DNA of 64,000 nucleotides from VRUE01 sp963728365 (GCA_963728365.1 CAVSJI010000001.1:310001-374000), one strand, 5' to 3'; counted from the stretch's first letter, positions 1-9,436 are shown. Notes: generated from the letters alone by a model not told the origin. Numbers and translations are program-made.

Positions 1-807
1 TTCGTCGCCGCTGCCGCAATCGCCGTCGTCGCGGTCTACGAGGTCAGCGTCGCGCCGCCCTCGATCTCCAAGCGCGCTCAGCGGGACGCCCAGGGTTCAA
101 TCGGAATCCTCGTCGACTCGGCGAAGTCTCCGATTGCCGACGTCGGGCGCAACCTGACCCCGCTGACCGTGCGCGCCGGGGTCTTTGCGCGCTATATCGG
201 AGGGGGCAACGTGATCCGCCGCATTGCGAAGGACACCGGCATCCCCGTCAAACAGATCGAAGTTGCCGGGCCGGTGCCGCTTCCCGGCGAGGCCCCCGGC
301 GCCGCCGAAGCCCCGCCCCAGACGCGTCCGTACGGGATCGAAATAGCCCAGCGCGACGAATTGCCGATCGTCAACGTCGCCACCCGCGCGCCGACCGTTC
401 GCGCGGCGCGTGACCTCGCTGCCGCCGTGCCCGAGGCAATCGGACATGTCGTCGAATCGATTCAGGAACGGCAGGGCATACCGCCCGGTAGCCGGGTCAA
501 GTTCAGGGTCCTGGGGCCAGCCCAGGCGGCTCCGGTGATCGACGCGCTGGGTGCCAAGGTGGCGGTGCTGCTCTTCGTTGTGCTGCTGACCCTGTTCATC
601 GTGCTGATCTTGGCCATTCCACGCTTCGTCGCTGCCTGGAAGACCCCCGAGCCCGAAGCCGGCTCGCGCTCCTCCCACGGCTCCGGCCCGCCCTCGGTGC
701 CCGCGCTGCATGAGGTCACCGCTGAGGAGGGAGGGGATCCGGGCCAGCCGCAGAGGGCCGTCGCCCTGCGGCCCGACGCTCGCGAGCGTTCGGGGCCGGG
801 ATCCTGA
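1..807 (+). CDS. Wzz-like chain-length-determinant-type membrane protein, C-terminal part
   Basis: The reading frame is open from the first base, so the N-terminus lies outside the window and 268 residues are visible. The visible part begins with the end of a hydrophobic segment, continues with a soluble region of about 170 residues, and has a second strongly hydrophobic segment at visible residues 187-205, followed by a Pro/Glu/Ser-rich cytoplasmic-type tail. Two membrane segments around an external domain is the layout of Wzz/polysaccharide co-polymerase proteins, which set chain length of exported glycans at the membrane. The protein encoded at 1796-2635 has the same layout and similar phrases (a 'V..LG' stretch just before the last membrane segment), so the two are probably paralogues. 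Followed after 14 bp by a glycosyltransferase. The family assignment rests on topology and context, not on a diagnostic motif. Confidence 0.6.
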   Translation, partial: FVAAAAIAVVAVYEVSVAPPSISKRAQRDAQGSIGILVDSAKSPIADVGRNLTPLTVRAGVFARYIGGGNVIRRIAKDTGIPVKQIEVAGPVPLPGEAPGAAEAPPQTRPYGIEIAQRDELPIVNVATRAPTVRAARDLAAAVPEAIGHVVESIQERQGIPPGSRVKFRVLGPAQAAPVIDALGAKVAVLLFVVLLTLFIVLILAIPRFVAAWKTPEPEAGSRSSHGSGPPSVPALHEVTAEEGGDPGQPQRAVALRPDARERSGPGS

Positions 808-821
808 GGGATGGGGGACCG

Positions 822-1733
822 ATGCCGGACACGCGCCTGCTGATCGTCTCTCCGGTGCGCAACGAGGCCGCTCACCTGGAGCGGGTCGCGCGGGCCGTTG
901 CGACTCAGACCCGTCCCCCCGATCGCTGGGTGGTGGTTGACGATGGCTCCTCGGACGGGACCGCGGAGATCCTGCGTCGTCTCGCGGCCGAGATCGACTT
1001 CATGCAGGTCGTCTCGACGCCTCCGCGTTTCACGCCGGAGTCCGCGGATCGTCTGGCAGTCGCGGCCGCCCCGCGCGCATTCAACTACGGACTGAGCACG
1101 GTCGATGCGGCGGAGTTCACGCATATCGGGAAGCTCGACGGCGATGTCGAGTTGAGACCCGCCTACTATGAGCGGATCCTGAGAGAGTTCGAGCGCAGCC
1201 GCGCGCTGGGGATCGCCGGCGGCGTGATCCTCGAGCGCCACGACGGCGCCTGGTCGCCGTGCCTCTGCGCCGCCGAGCACGTCCGGGGCGCGCTCAAGCT
1301 CTACACCCACGACTGCTTCGTGGCGATCGGCGGGATGGAGGAGCGGCTGGGGTGGGACGGCATCGACGAGGTCGTCGCGCGCATGCGAGGCTTCCGCACG
1401 CGCTCCTTCGAGCACGCCGAGGCGCTTCACCACCGCCATACCGGCACCGCCGACGGTCGTCTGCGGGGTCACGTCCGCTGGGGCGAAGCTCACTGGACGC
1501 TCCATCACGGCGTCCTCTGGACGCTTGCCCGGGCCACGAAGGTGTCGCGCCAGCGCCCACGCGGCCTGGCCGGGCTCGCCTATGCCTACGGCTACGGAAA
1601 GGCGATGGTGAGAAGAACGCCGCGCCTCGAGGTGGAGGGATACCGCGGCTTCGTGCGCGCGGAGCAGCGCGATCGGATCCTCCGTCTCCTGCGCCCCCGG
1701 CGCCCGGCGAAGCGGCTCGCGATCACGCGCTGA
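822..1733 (+). CDS. Family 2 glycosyltransferase
   Basis: 303 residues. The N-terminus has the GT-A nucleotide-binding pattern: a beta strand LLIVSPVRNE, then VVDDGSSDGT (DDGS near residue 40), and KLDGDVE as the DxD-type metal and sugar-nucleotide site near residue 105. GWDGIDE near residue 180 fits the acceptor-side acidic motif. Such enzymes transfer a sugar from a nucleotide donor to a growing lipid-linked glycan on the cytoplasmic face of the membrane. There is no membrane segment, so it is probably peripheral, and the C-terminus is Arg-rich. It lies between two Wzz-like genes on the same strand, consistent with an exopolysaccharide operon. Donor and acceptor sugars cannot be read from the sequence. 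Confidence 0.88.
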   Translation: MPDTRLLIVSPVRNEAAHLERVARAVATQTRPPDRWVVVDDGSSDGTAEILRRLAAEIDFMQVVSTPPRFTPESADRLAVAAAPRAFNYGLSTVDAAEFTHIGKLDGDVELRPAYYERILREFERSRALGIAGGVILERHDGAWSPCLCAAEHVRGALKLYTHDCFVAIGGMEERLGWDGIDEVVARMRGFRTRSFEHAEALHHRHTGTADGRLRGHVRWGEAHWTLHHGVLWTLARATKVSRQRPRGLAGLAYAYGYGKAMVRRTPRLEVEGYRGFVRAEQRDRILRLLRPRRPAKRLAITR

Positions 1734-1795
1734 CCCGAAAGAAGGCCGGGTCGCCGAGCGTTTTGTCTGGGAAGGCGCGCGGCCCCTCAGAGCCC

Positions 1796-2635
1796 ATGGA
1801 ATTCGCTCGAACCATCAAGATCCTTTGGCAGCGTCGTCGCCTCGTGGCCGTCGGAGCGCTTGTCGCCGCGATCGCCGCCACGCTCAGCGTCTATCAGGCC
1901 GACCTGTTCCCACCGTCGCTCACTAGTCGCACCAACGTGTTCGCGACCGGGTCAAGCGAGATGCTGGTCGACACTCCCGCCTCGGCCTTCGCGGACCTCT
2001 CGACGGACCTGACGCAGCTCGACACCCGGGCGAGCGTCTTCGCTCGTTTCCTGGCCAGCCCAGCGCTGGTGACGCTGATTGGGCGCAAGGCCCACTTGCC
2101 GGCCGACGCGATCGAGGCGCAGGGCCCTTACGACCTCAACCTGCCCGTGATCAACCAGGAGCCGACGGCCGAACAGCGGAGTTCGCAGATCATCGGAGAG
2201 GGGGCGCTCTATCGCCTTCGCTTCGAGAACAACCCGACCCTGCCGATCATCTCGGTCTTCGCGCAGGCGCCGACGCAGGGTGAGGCGCTGGCCCTGGCGA
2301 GGGCGGCGCCAGCTGCGCTTCGCGCCTACGTGGACCGGCTTCAGGCCAGGCAGCACACTCCAGACAGCTCGCGCGTGGAGATCAGGGCTCTGGGCAAGGC
2401 GACCGGCGGTGTCGTGAACGAAGGCGCGAACGTCCAGATCGGGGCGTTGGTGTTCCTCGTGGTGTTCGCCGGCTGGTGCATGTTGCTGGTTCCCGCCCAC
2501 AACGTCGCACGGGGATGGCGGCAGGCAGGCAATCCGGACCGGCCCCCGGCCGGAAAGGCCGGTGCGAACGGCAACGGTAGCGAGCGGGGCGACGGTCCCC
2601 GGTTCGTGGACCACGAACGGGACCCGGTGCTCTGA
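1796..2635 (+). CDS. Wzz-like chain-length-determinant-type membrane protein
   Basis: 279 residues from the ATG at 1796. The frame stays open upstream to 1259, but that extension overlaps the preceding glycosyltransferase and reads as a Pro/Arg-rich shadow, so the internal ATG ahead of a basic, membrane-inserting N-terminus is preferred. There is a membrane segment at about residues 16-35, a periplasmic-type domain of about 175 residues, and a second membrane segment at about 215-235, then a polar tail. This is the polysaccharide co-polymerase layout without a fused tyrosine kinase domain. It resembles the truncated gene at the window's left edge. It sits directly upstream of the O-antigen-ligase-like gene, the usual functional partner in Wzy-type assembly. 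Confidence 0.65.
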   Translation: MEFARTIKILWQRRRLVAVGALVAAIAATLSVYQADLFPPSLTSRTNVFATGSSEMLVDTPASAFADLSTDLTQLDTRASVFARFLASPALVTLIGRKAHLPADAIEAQGPYDLNLPVINQEPTAEQRSSQIIGEGALYRLRFENNPTLPIISVFAQAPTQGEALALARAAPAALRAYVDRLQARQHTPDSSRVEIRALGKATGGVVNEGANVQIGALVFLVVFAGWCMLLVPAHNVARGWRQAGNPDRPPAGKAGANGNGSERGDGPRFVDHERDPVL

Positions 2636-2636
2636 G

Positions 2637-4037
2637 GTGGGGTCCGGGAAGCCACTCCCATCCGGCGCGATCGCCGCGGATGCATGGCCGCGCACCCGGC
2701 GGCCCCTGCCGTGGTTGATGGCGGGGTTCCTGGTGATGATCTTCTTGGTTCCGTTCGAAGCCATCCACCCCAAGGTCCACCTTCCGGTCAGCTCCGACTT
2801 CGACCGCTTTGTGGTCGTCATGCTCGTCGGCACGTGGATCCTCGGGGTGCTACTGCGCCGCCATGGCCAGGGCGTGCAGCAGCTGCGCGGACGGGGATGG
2901 ACAGCGGGGATGGCGGCCTTCGTGTTCGTGGCGGTGGCCAGCATTGCCGTCAACGTCAGCAGGATCACGAACCTCGGCGAATGGGAACACGCCCAGAAGC
3001 GATTCGCCGTCCTTCTCGCGCTGGTCGCCGTGTTCGCCGTCGTCTCGCTTTGCCTGCGGGCAAGGGAGCTGCGCCCGTTCTCGGTCCTGATCGTTGTCCT
3101 GGCCGTGATCACGGCGACCGGCACCATCTACGAGAAGAAGACGGGGCACAACGTCTTCTACGAAACCGCGGCGAGGGTCTTCTCGCCGGTCGCGACGGTC
3201 GATCCCGCCGGCACGGAAGCCGATCCCGCGCCGAACGCCCAGGCCCGGCCGATGATCACGGGGCCGACCCGGCACGCCCTCGCGGTGACCTCGATATTGG
3301 GCATGGCGCTGCCCTTCGCCGTCGTGCTCGCCGCCGTTTCGCGCGACCGCCGCAGGCAGGTGCTCTGGGGGCTCGCCGGGTGCGTGATCATCGCCGGCGC
3401 GCTGATCACCCAGCGCAAGGCGGGCGCCGTGGTCCCCGCCATCGCCCTGCTGGCGCTTTTCGCGCTGCGTCCGCGTCAGCTGCTGCGGCTTGCCCCCTTC
3501 GGCGTGGTGGCTCTCGCGGTCGCGCTGACGGTCACACCGGGGATTTTCAGCACTGTTCGCGAGCTCGGACAGGCATCCGAACAGGATTCGACCAAAGGGC
3601 GCACGTCCGACTACCCGGCCGTCGCCCCCGATCTGCTCAGCCACCCGATTCTCGGCCGGGGCTTCGGGACGCTCGACTCGGGAAAGGTCGATACCTACCG
3701 GATCTTCGACAATGAGTACCTGGGGGAGCTCTACCAGACCGGGGCGCTGGGTCTGATCGCGTTCCTAGCGCTAATCGTGACGCCGCTGTTCGTGGCGCGT
3801 TCGGTGCTGCGGTCAGACGACCCCGTACGCGGCCCGCCCGCGCTTGCCGCGGCGGCGGCATGCTTGGCCTTCGGCATCGCCTGCGCCCTCTACGACATCC
3901 TCACCTTCCTCGAGGCCCCTTACCTGTTCCTCTTTATGGCGGCGATGTGCACCTGCGCCGCCTCGGTCGAGCTACCGGTCGAGCGTGCGCCGGGAGCGTC
4001 GCGGCTCGCCCCCCGCGTTCCGGCGGTGGCGCAATGA
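2637..4037 (+). CDS. O-antigen ligase/polymerase-like membrane protein (Wzy_C type)
   Basis: 466 residues from the GTG at 2637, one base after the preceding stop; an ATG at 2562 in the same frame would add 25 polar residues and overlap the upstream gene. The protein has roughly ten hydrophobic segments. A conserved-looking external loop reads HPILGRGFGTLDSG and then FDNEYLGELYQTGALGL before the last membrane helices, which fits the Wzy_C/O-antigen-ligase family (polymerases or ligases that join lipid-linked glycan units outside the membrane). A lysine-rich start is absent and the first 20 residues are Pro/Arg-rich. It overlaps the next glycosyltransferase by 4 bp (ATGA). Ligase and polymerase roles cannot be told apart from sequence. 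Confidence 0.8.
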   Translation: MGSGKPLPSGAIAADAWPRTRRPLPWLMAGFLVMIFLVPFEAIHPKVHLPVSSDFDRFVVVMLVGTWILGVLLRRHGQGVQQLRGRGWTAGMAAFVFVAVASIAVNVSRITNLGEWEHAQKRFAVLLALVAVFAVVSLCLRARELRPFSVLIVVLAVITATGTIYEKKTGHNVFYETAARVFSPVATVDPAGTEADPAPNAQARPMITGPTRHALAVTSILGMALPFAVVLAAVSRDRRRQVLWGLAGCVIIAGALITQRKAGAVVPAIALLALFALRPRQLLRLAPFGVVALAVALTVTPGIFSTVRELGQASEQDSTKGRTSDYPAVAPDLLSHPILGRGFGTLDSGKVDTYRIFDNEYLGELYQTGALGLIAFLALIVTPLFVARSVLRSDDPVRGPPALAAAAACLAFGIACALYDILTFLEAPYLFLFMAAMCTCAASVELPVERAPGASRLAPRVPAVAQ

Positions 4038-4969
4038 ACGGTCCGCGACCCGATCTGAGCGTCGTCGTCGTGACCCACAACGGTCGGGACCTGGCGCTGC
4101 GCACGCTGCGCTCCGCCCATGCGGCGACGGCGTCGGCCAGGACCGAGTGGATCGTCGCCGACAGCGCATCGACCGACGGCACGCCCGACGCGATCGGGAG
4201 GGAGTTCGAGGACGTCGAGGTTCTGCGCCTTGCGAACCGCGGGTTCGCTGCCGCAAACAACGCTGGCATCGAGCGGGCCCGGGGACGGTACGTATTGCTG
4301 CTCAACCCGGACGTCGAAATCCGGGACGGGACCTTCGCCGACCTCATCGCGGCGCTCGACGATCGGCCCGAGGTCGGGATTGCGAGCGTCGTGCAGCGCG
4401 GCTCCGACGGCGAGCTGCAGTACTCGATGCGCCGCTTTCCCTCTGCCGGGCGCGATCTCGGCGAGTCCCTGGCCGCCGCCCGCTGGCCGCTCATGCGTAC
4501 CCTGCAGGAGCTCGACGTGCGAGTCGAGCGCTACCGGACCGAGGCCTCGCCCGACTGGGTCGTCGGCGCGTTCCTGTGTGCGCGCGCAGAGGCGATAGCG
4601 ACCGTCGGACCGATGGACGAGCGTTTCTTTCTCTACTCGGAGGAGATCGATTGGTGCCTGCGCGCGCGCAAGGCCGGCTGGGACGTACGCCACCTTCCGG
4701 TGATGACCGTGATCCACCACGCAGGTCGCCGCGACGGCGGCGACCTGAAGGCGCAGCTTGCCCACTCCCGAGCGCTGTTCGCACGCAAGCATCACGGAGC
4801 CCTGGGCGCGGCGGCGATCCGTTTCGCCCTGGCTCTGGGCTACGTCCTGCGCGGTGCGGCCAGGCTGCCGAGCGCGGCGGTGCGCCCGACCGCCCGCCGC
4901 GAGCTGCGCGCTGACGGGCGCGCGCTCGGAGTTCTCTTCGGACTGTCCACACCCCCTCTCGGCCCATGA
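4034..4969 (+). CDS. Family 2 glycosyltransferase, rhamnosyltransferase-like
   Basis: 311 residues from the ATG at 4034, which overlaps the upstream stop (ATGA). Motifs in order: LSVVVVTHNGRDL at the N-terminus, ADSASTDGT, ANRGFAAANNAGIERA, YVLLLNPDVEI (metal site, NPDV variant) and YSEEIDWCLRARKAGW (the E/D-DW catalytic region). This order is typical of the GT2 subgroup that includes dTDP-rhamnosyl:GlcNAc-PP-lipid rhamnosyltransferases (WbbL/RfbN-like), although donor specificity is not proven by it. Its own stop overlaps the next gene's ATG, so it is probably translated from the same message as the methyltransferase. Confidence 0.87.
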   Translation: MNGPRPDLSVVVVTHNGRDLALRTLRSAHAATASARTEWIVADSASTDGTPDAIGREFEDVEVLRLANRGFAAANNAGIERARGRYVLLLNPDVEIRDGTFADLIAALDDRPEVGIASVVQRGSDGELQYSMRRFPSAGRDLGESLAAARWPLMRTLQELDVRVERYRTEASPDWVVGAFLCARAEAIATVGPMDERFFLYSEEIDWCLRARKAGWDVRHLPVMTVIHHAGRRDGGDLKAQLAHSRALFARKHHGALGAAAIRFALALGYVLRGAARLPSAAVRPTARRELRADGRALGVLFGLSTPPLGP

Positions 4970-5907
4970 GCGCGGAACGCCTTTCTCCTTCGACCGCGCC
5001 CATCTCGCTGGGCCAGAAGTTGGCCGAGTACCGAGTGCTCTCGAGGAGCTACCTTCAGCGGGCCCTGCGGGCGCCCCAGCTCGGCTACGTGATGGAGGAC
5101 GTCGCCGAGTACGACGAATTGCTTCGCGCGCACGGCGGGACGGACCTGCGCTCGGCCAGGGCCTTCGAGATCGGCTACGGAGCCAGGCCCTACCGCTCGA
5201 TCGCCCTACAGAGCATGGGCGTGGACATCGAAGGCGTTGACGCCGAGCGACCGCTGCTGCGTGCGACGCCGCTGGAAGCTCGCGAAGTCTGGAGGACAAA
5301 CGGTCCCGAGCGGGCGCTCAAGTCGATGGTGCGCCGAGCGCTCTTCGATCCGCGCGAGCGGGCGGCCTTCCGGCGCGAGCTTGCTTCCCACGGCGTAAGC
5401 GTCGGCTACGACGCGTCCCGCCTGCACGTCTCCGACGCCGCCGAGATCAGGATTCCCGCCGAGACGCTCGACCTCGTCATCTCCGAGGAGGTCTTTCAGA
5501 GCGTCGAAACCGCCTCGCTCCAGCGCATCGTCCCAGCGATGGCGCGCTGGCTTCGTCCCGGGGGCCTGGCCCTGATCAGGCCGAATGTGTTCACCGGAAT
5601 AACCGGAGGGGTGCTCCAGGAGTGGAGCCGGTGGTCGATCGCCAACCCGCCGAGGAATCGACGCAGTGAGCCGTGGGAGCACTTGAGGCGCGATCGGTTC
5701 GAGCCGAACAGCCACGTGAACCGCCTCACGCGAGCCGACTACCGGGACCTCTTCGGGGAGCACTTCGAACTGATCGAGGAGCGGGTCAAGCAGCCCGAAT
5801 TGGGGCGAGAGCATTACACCCCCAAGGTCGCCGCAGATCTGGCTTCGTGGCCCGAGGAGGAGCTCTTCTCCAACTGCACGCTGTTCGTCTTGCGCCGGGC
5901 CGGATAG
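4966..5907 (+). CDS. SAM-dependent methyltransferase, class I
   Basis: 313 residues, starting with an ATG that overlaps the preceding stop by 4 bp. The fold signature is present: AFEIGYGARPYRS as motif I (residues about 65-77), an acidic end to strand 2 in GVDIEGVDAER, and LVISEEVFQSVE as the post-motif-II strand, then a WLRPGG turn typical of methyltransferase type 11/12 domains. Its position inside the polysaccharide cluster suggests O-methylation of a sugar residue or capping of a chain end, but the substrate is inference. A second possibility is methylation of a small activated sugar. There is no membrane segment. Confidence 0.75.
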   Translation: MSAERLSPSTAPISLGQKLAEYRVLSRSYLQRALRAPQLGYVMEDVAEYDELLRAHGGTDLRSARAFEIGYGARPYRSIALQSMGVDIEGVDAERPLLRATPLEAREVWRTNGPERALKSMVRRALFDPRERAAFRRELASHGVSVGYDASRLHVSDAAEIRIPAETLDLVISEEVFQSVETASLQRIVPAMARWLRPGGLALIRPNVFTGITGGVLQEWSRWSIANPPRNRRSEPWEHLRRDRFEPNSHVNRLTRADYRDLFGEHFELIEERVKQPELGREHYTPKVAADLASWPEEELFSNCTLFVLRRAG

Positions 5908-5909
5908 CG

Positions 5910-7817
5910 ATGTGCGGCATCGCCGGGCAAGCGCGTTACGACGGCCGGGGCGTCTCGAGGGAGACGATCGAGCGCATGTGCGCACGGCTCGAGCACCGGG
6001 GGCCCGACGCCCGGGGCGTTCACCTCGCCGGACGGGTCGGACTTGGCATCCAGCGCCTGCGGGTCATCGACATCGCCACGGGGGATCAACCGGTGTACAA
6101 CGAGGATCGCTCGGTCGCTGTCGTTCTGAACGGCGAGATCTACAACTACCGGGAGCTGCGCGCCCGGCTCCGCGCAAACGGGCACCGCTTTACGACCGAG
6201 GGCGACACTGAGGTGATCGCCCACCTCTACGAGGAGGAGGGGGCGAGTTGCGTTGAGTCTCTGGCCGGTATGTTCGCCTTCGCCGTCTGGGACGAGAAGC
6301 GCGGGGAGCTGGTGCTCGCCCGGGACCGGATCGGCAAGAAGCCGCTGTTCTACTCGGACCGGGCGGGTACTCTCTCCTTCGCGTCGGAGTTGTGGTCGCT
6401 GCTTGGCGACGAGGAGATTCCGCGTACGCCCGATCCGGCCGCGCTGGACCGCTTCTTCACCTACGGCTACGTGCCCAGCCCACACAGCGCTTTCCGCGCC
6501 GTGCGCAAGCTCCCTGCCGCGTCTCTACTCAGGTGGGCCGCCGGGCAGACGCGGATCGAGCGCTACTGGAAGCTCGACTACACCGCCAAGCGCGAGGTGG
6601 AAAGCGACGTCGAGGCGGGTGAGCTGGTCCGCGACGCCGTCGCCCGCGCCACCAGGCGGCGAATGGTGTCCGACGTGCCACTCGGCGCGTTCCTCTCCGG
6701 CGGCGTCGACTCGACTGCAGTGGTTGCGGCGATGGCAGAGCAGGCCTCCGGTCCGGTCAAGACCTTCTCGATCGGATTCGAGACCGATGGCTTCGACGAG
6801 CTCCCGCACGCCCGCGCGGTTGCGGAGAGGTTCGGCACCGACCATCACGAGCTCGTCGTGCGGCCGGACGTCGCCGATCAGTTGCCAAGGATGATCCGAC
6901 ATTACGGCGAGCCGTTCGCCGACCACTCCTCCATACCGAGCTTTTACCTGGCAGAGATGGCCAGCCGCCACGTTACGGTCGTCCTCAACGGAGACGGGGG
7001 GGACGAGGCGTTTGGCGGGTACGGTCGCTACTCGCACGCGGCGATGTTGCGGCGGCTCGACCGCGTTCCCGTTGGGCTGCGTCGGGCAATCGCCCGCGCC
7101 GGCAATCGCATCGCCGCCGACGGCGACCTCACCAGCGTGCGCAACCGAGTGCGCCGCGCCTCGACGCTGCTGCCGCTCTCGCCCCGGGGGCGCTACGTGC
7201 AGGCGATGTCGCGGTTCGGGCTGGCGCTGCGCGAGACCGCCTACACCCCGGAGTTCAGCGCCGCTCTCGGCGACACCCCGGATGACGTGATCTCCGATGC
7301 GTGGGATTCCTCCGACGCCGTCGATCTGGTCGATCTGATGCTCGACGTCGACCAGCGGACATACCTCCCGGGCGACCTGCTGGTCAAGATGGACATCGCG
7401 ACGATGGCTCACGGGCTCGAGGCGCGCTCGCCGCTGCTCGACCACGAGCTGCTCGAGCTGGCCGCCGCGCTTCCGACGCGCGTCAAGGTGAGGGGGTCGG
7501 AGAGGAAGATCGCGCTCCGAGCGGCCCTGAGGGGCGTCGTGCCGGACAGTCTCATCGACCGCTCCAAGCAGGGGTTCCAGGTGCCCATGGCGGAGTGGCT
7601 ACGCACCGATCTGCACGAGATGGCACGCGAAACCGTGCTCTCGAAGGGCGCCCGATCCCACGACTACCTGCGCGAGGACGTCGTTCGGGGCCTGTTCGAT
7701 CGCCACCTCGCCCGCCAGGAGGACAACTCGGCGCTGCTGTGGAGCTTCCTCGTCTTCGAGCTCTGGCAGGGGGAGGTCGTCGCGAGCCGCACGGCGAGGG
7801 AGCCGGCCCTCGCCTGA
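5910..7817 (+). CDS. asnB: Glutamine-hydrolysing asparagine synthase-type amidotransferase
   Basis: 635 residues from the ATG at 5910, two bases after the methyltransferase stop. The start is fixed by the N-terminal MCGIAG: Cys2 becomes the N-terminal nucleophile of the class II glutaminase domain (residues 2 to about 200, with LEHRGPDA and LNGEIYNY). The synthetase half carries the PP-loop SGGVDST at residues 263-269 and the conserved NGDGGDEAFGGY, plus LVKMDIATMAHGLEARSPLLD. Length fits bacterial AsnB. Paralogues of this type are common in exopolysaccharide loci, where they are thought to amidate uronic acids or make other amides, so a role on the glycan is possible alongside ordinary asparagine synthesis. 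Confidence 0.9.
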   Translation: MCGIAGQARYDGRGVSRETIERMCARLEHRGPDARGVHLAGRVGLGIQRLRVIDIATGDQPVYNEDRSVAVVLNGEIYNYRELRARLRANGHRFTTEGDTEVIAHLYEEEGASCVESLAGMFAFAVWDEKRGELVLARDRIGKKPLFYSDRAGTLSFASELWSLLGDEEIPRTPDPAALDRFFTYGYVPSPHSAFRAVRKLPAASLLRWAAGQTRIERYWKLDYTAKREVESDVEAGELVRDAVARATRRRMVSDVPLGAFLSGGVDSTAVVAAMAEQASGPVKTFSIGFETDGFDELPHARAVAERFGTDHHELVVRPDVADQLPRMIRHYGEPFADHSSIPSFYLAEMASRHVTVVLNGDGGDEAFGGYGRYSHAAMLRRLDRVPVGLRRAIARAGNRIAADGDLTSVRNRVRRASTLLPLSPRGRYVQAMSRFGLALRETAYTPEFSAALGDTPDDVISDAWDSSDAVDLVDLMLDVDQRTYLPGDLLVKMDIATMAHGLEARSPLLDHELLELAAALPTRVKVRGSERKIALRAALRGVVPDSLIDRSKQGFQVPMAEWLRTDLHEMARETVLSKGARSHDYLREDVVRGLFDRHLARQEDNSALLWSFLVFELWQGEVVASRTAREPALA

Positions 7818-7833
7818 GGACGATTCGGGATCC

Positions 7834-8938
7834 GGGAGCGGCTCCACCCGCTCGCTCAGGGCCTGCGATATCCGGCCGTGAACGGCAGCCCGAGCGGGGT
7901 GTAGTCGACGGTGTCCACCCAGGATGGCGACCAGTTGCGCACCGAGTTGGTTCCGCTGGCCGAGCTGTCGCTGGACACGTTGTAGTCGTAGGCGCCCCAG
8001 GAGGCGGCGCGGCCCTCGGTCGAGACGTCGGGACCGTCCTCCGTGCCGGCGAAGACGTTGTGATCGACCTGATAGCCCGAACCCGGCGCCCGGCTCGATT
8101 CGTCGCGGAAGAGGCAGCCCCAGTGGCTGTCGACGATCGTGTTGTCGCGGAAGATCAGACCGGTGGACTGGTAGAGCTGGCATGTGTACCCGTCGGAGTC
8201 GTTGACGAAGAGGTTGTTCTCGATGTCCACGTCTTCGAATTCCCCCGTTTGGAACAGCAGCGACTCGGCGGTTCCGGTGTCACGCGCGACGTTGTTGGTG
8301 AAGGTGATGTCTTTGGCTCCCCCGTAGATCTGCCACAGGTCCTGGTGGTCGGAGTGGGAGCCGATCAGGCTCGGGCCGAGGAAGGTGTTGCGGTCGACCA
8401 GCCAGTGGTCTCCGCCTCCCAGCTGGATGTAGTCGGAGGCTGGTGACTTGATCGTGTTGGCGCGGACCGTGAAGTTGCTCGCATCGCCAATGCCCTTGAT
8501 CCCGTACCCGTCGGCGATTTCCTGCGATCCCGTGTAGTCGATGTCGTGCATGTCGTTGCCTTCGATCAGCACCGAGTCGACCCTGTCCCCGAGCCTCGGG
8601 TCGCCGAAGAAGTAGAAGCCCTCCCGCCCGCTGATCTCGTTGTCGATCAGCTCGACGTGCGAGGCCTGCGGCACGAACTCGACCCCGTTGGTGAAGCGCA
8701 GGCTTTCGAGGCGGATGTACCTGGCGTCGTCGAAGGTGAGCGAGCCGATCGAGGCGGTTTCGCCCGGCGCCGAGCGGAGCGTGACGAAGGAGCTCTTGTT
8801 CGTGGCGTTGGCGGCGATCTGACCACCTCCGTAGAAGCCGCCGCGCAGGCAGATGACTGTCCCTCCCGTCGCAGAGGAGAGCGCACCGGCGATGCTGGCG
8901 CCCGGGCTCAGGGTCTCGCCGCAGCTGGCTTCTTCGCC
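7834..8938. repeat. Copy 1 of a 1,105-bp direct repeat (beta-helix coding region)
   Basis: Pairs with 9549-10653 at a constant offset of 1,715 bp. By eye the two copies are identical over 7834-8818 and again over 8846-8938; only 8819-8845 differs, without a length change. The repeat covers the C-terminal beta-helix domain, the stop codon and 22 bp beyond it. Confidence 0.9.
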
Positions 8939-9436
8939 CCCTTTTCCTTCTTCTTCCAGAGGAGGTTCTTTGGGCGGCGGCTGTGGTTCGGGTTCGGAGG
9001 AGGGTCTTTCCGGGGTTGCGACCAGCTGCACGGGCTCGAGGAGACTCGGGTGGGTCGCGGGGGCTCGACCGCCGAGCGGGACCCCGAGGGGCGTCCCCAC
9101 GGGCCGAGGGGCGACCGCCGCCACGCGTCTAGGGGAGATCAGAAGCCTCGGGTGGCTCCTGCGCCTGCGCGGGTTCGTCCCGTGCCACGTCTCGACGCCG
9201 TCGCCATAGCCGTCTCCGTCGGTATCGAACCGGCGCGGGTTCGTCCCGGTGCGATGCTTCTCGATCCAGTTCGTCAGGCCGTCCCGGTCCCAGTCCCGCC
9301 TCGCGTGTGACCTGACGAGCTTGGTGTGGGCGCTGCGACCGCCGGCGCAGCAGCTCGCCTGCGCCACCGCGGGCGGGGCGCCCGGGAGGAAGGCGAGAAG
9401 AGCGAACGGCAGGGCAGTTGAGAGAACACGCCTCAT
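7856..9436 (-). CDS. Secreted right-handed beta-helix protein with Ca-binding-type repeats
   Basis: 526 residues from the ATG at 9436; the frame is open to an ATG at 9505, but the internal start gives a clean signal peptide (MRRVLSTALPFALLAFLPG, cleavage near AVAQA). Next is an Asp-rich thrombospondin-type-3-like stretch (DRDGLTNWIEK, then DTDGDGYGDGVE), a Pro/Glu-rich linker, and a C-terminal domain of about 350 residues with short beta-strand rungs of the N-x-F/I-x-x-N type (IENNLFVNDSDG, FRDNTIVDS, FTNNVARD). That pattern fits a parallel beta-helix of the polysaccharide-lyase/glycosidase-like superfamily. No catalytic residues can be assigned with confidence. The C-terminal domain is a duplicate of that in the next gene upstream; the N-terminal halves differ. 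A surface or matrix protein acting on the exported glycan is plausible. Confidence 0.8.
   Translation of the reverse strand: MRRVLSTALPFALLAFLPGAPPAVAQASCCAGGRSAHTKLVRSHARRDWDRDGLTNWIEKHRTGTNPRRFDTDGDGYGDGVETWHGTNPRRRRSHPRLLISPRRVAAVAPRPVGTPLGVPLGGRAPATHPSLLEPVQLVATPERPSSEPEPQPPPKEPPLEEEGKGGEEASCGETLSPGASIAGALSSATGGTVICLRGGFYGGGQIAANATNKSSFVTLRSAPGETASIGSLTFDDARYIRLESLRFTNGVEFVPQASHVELIDNEISGREGFYFFGDPRLGDRVDSVLIEGNDMHDIDYTGSQEIADGYGIKGIGDASNFTVRANTIKSPASDYIQLGGGDHWLVDRNTFLGPSLIGSHSDHQDLWQIYGGAKDITFTNNVARDTGTAESLLFQTGEFEDVDIENNLFVNDSDGYTCQLYQSTGLIFRDNTIVDSHWGCLFRDESSRAPGSGYQVDHNVFAGTEDGPDVSTEGRAASWGAYDYNVSSDSSASGTNSVRNWSPSWVDTVDYTPLGLPFTAGYRRP

Noticed and set aside
3920..5299. Long minus-strand frame of 459 codons opposite glycosyltransferase and methyltransferase genes
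   Set aside because: Arg/Pro/Ser-rich shadow with no family signature, opposite three clear genes.
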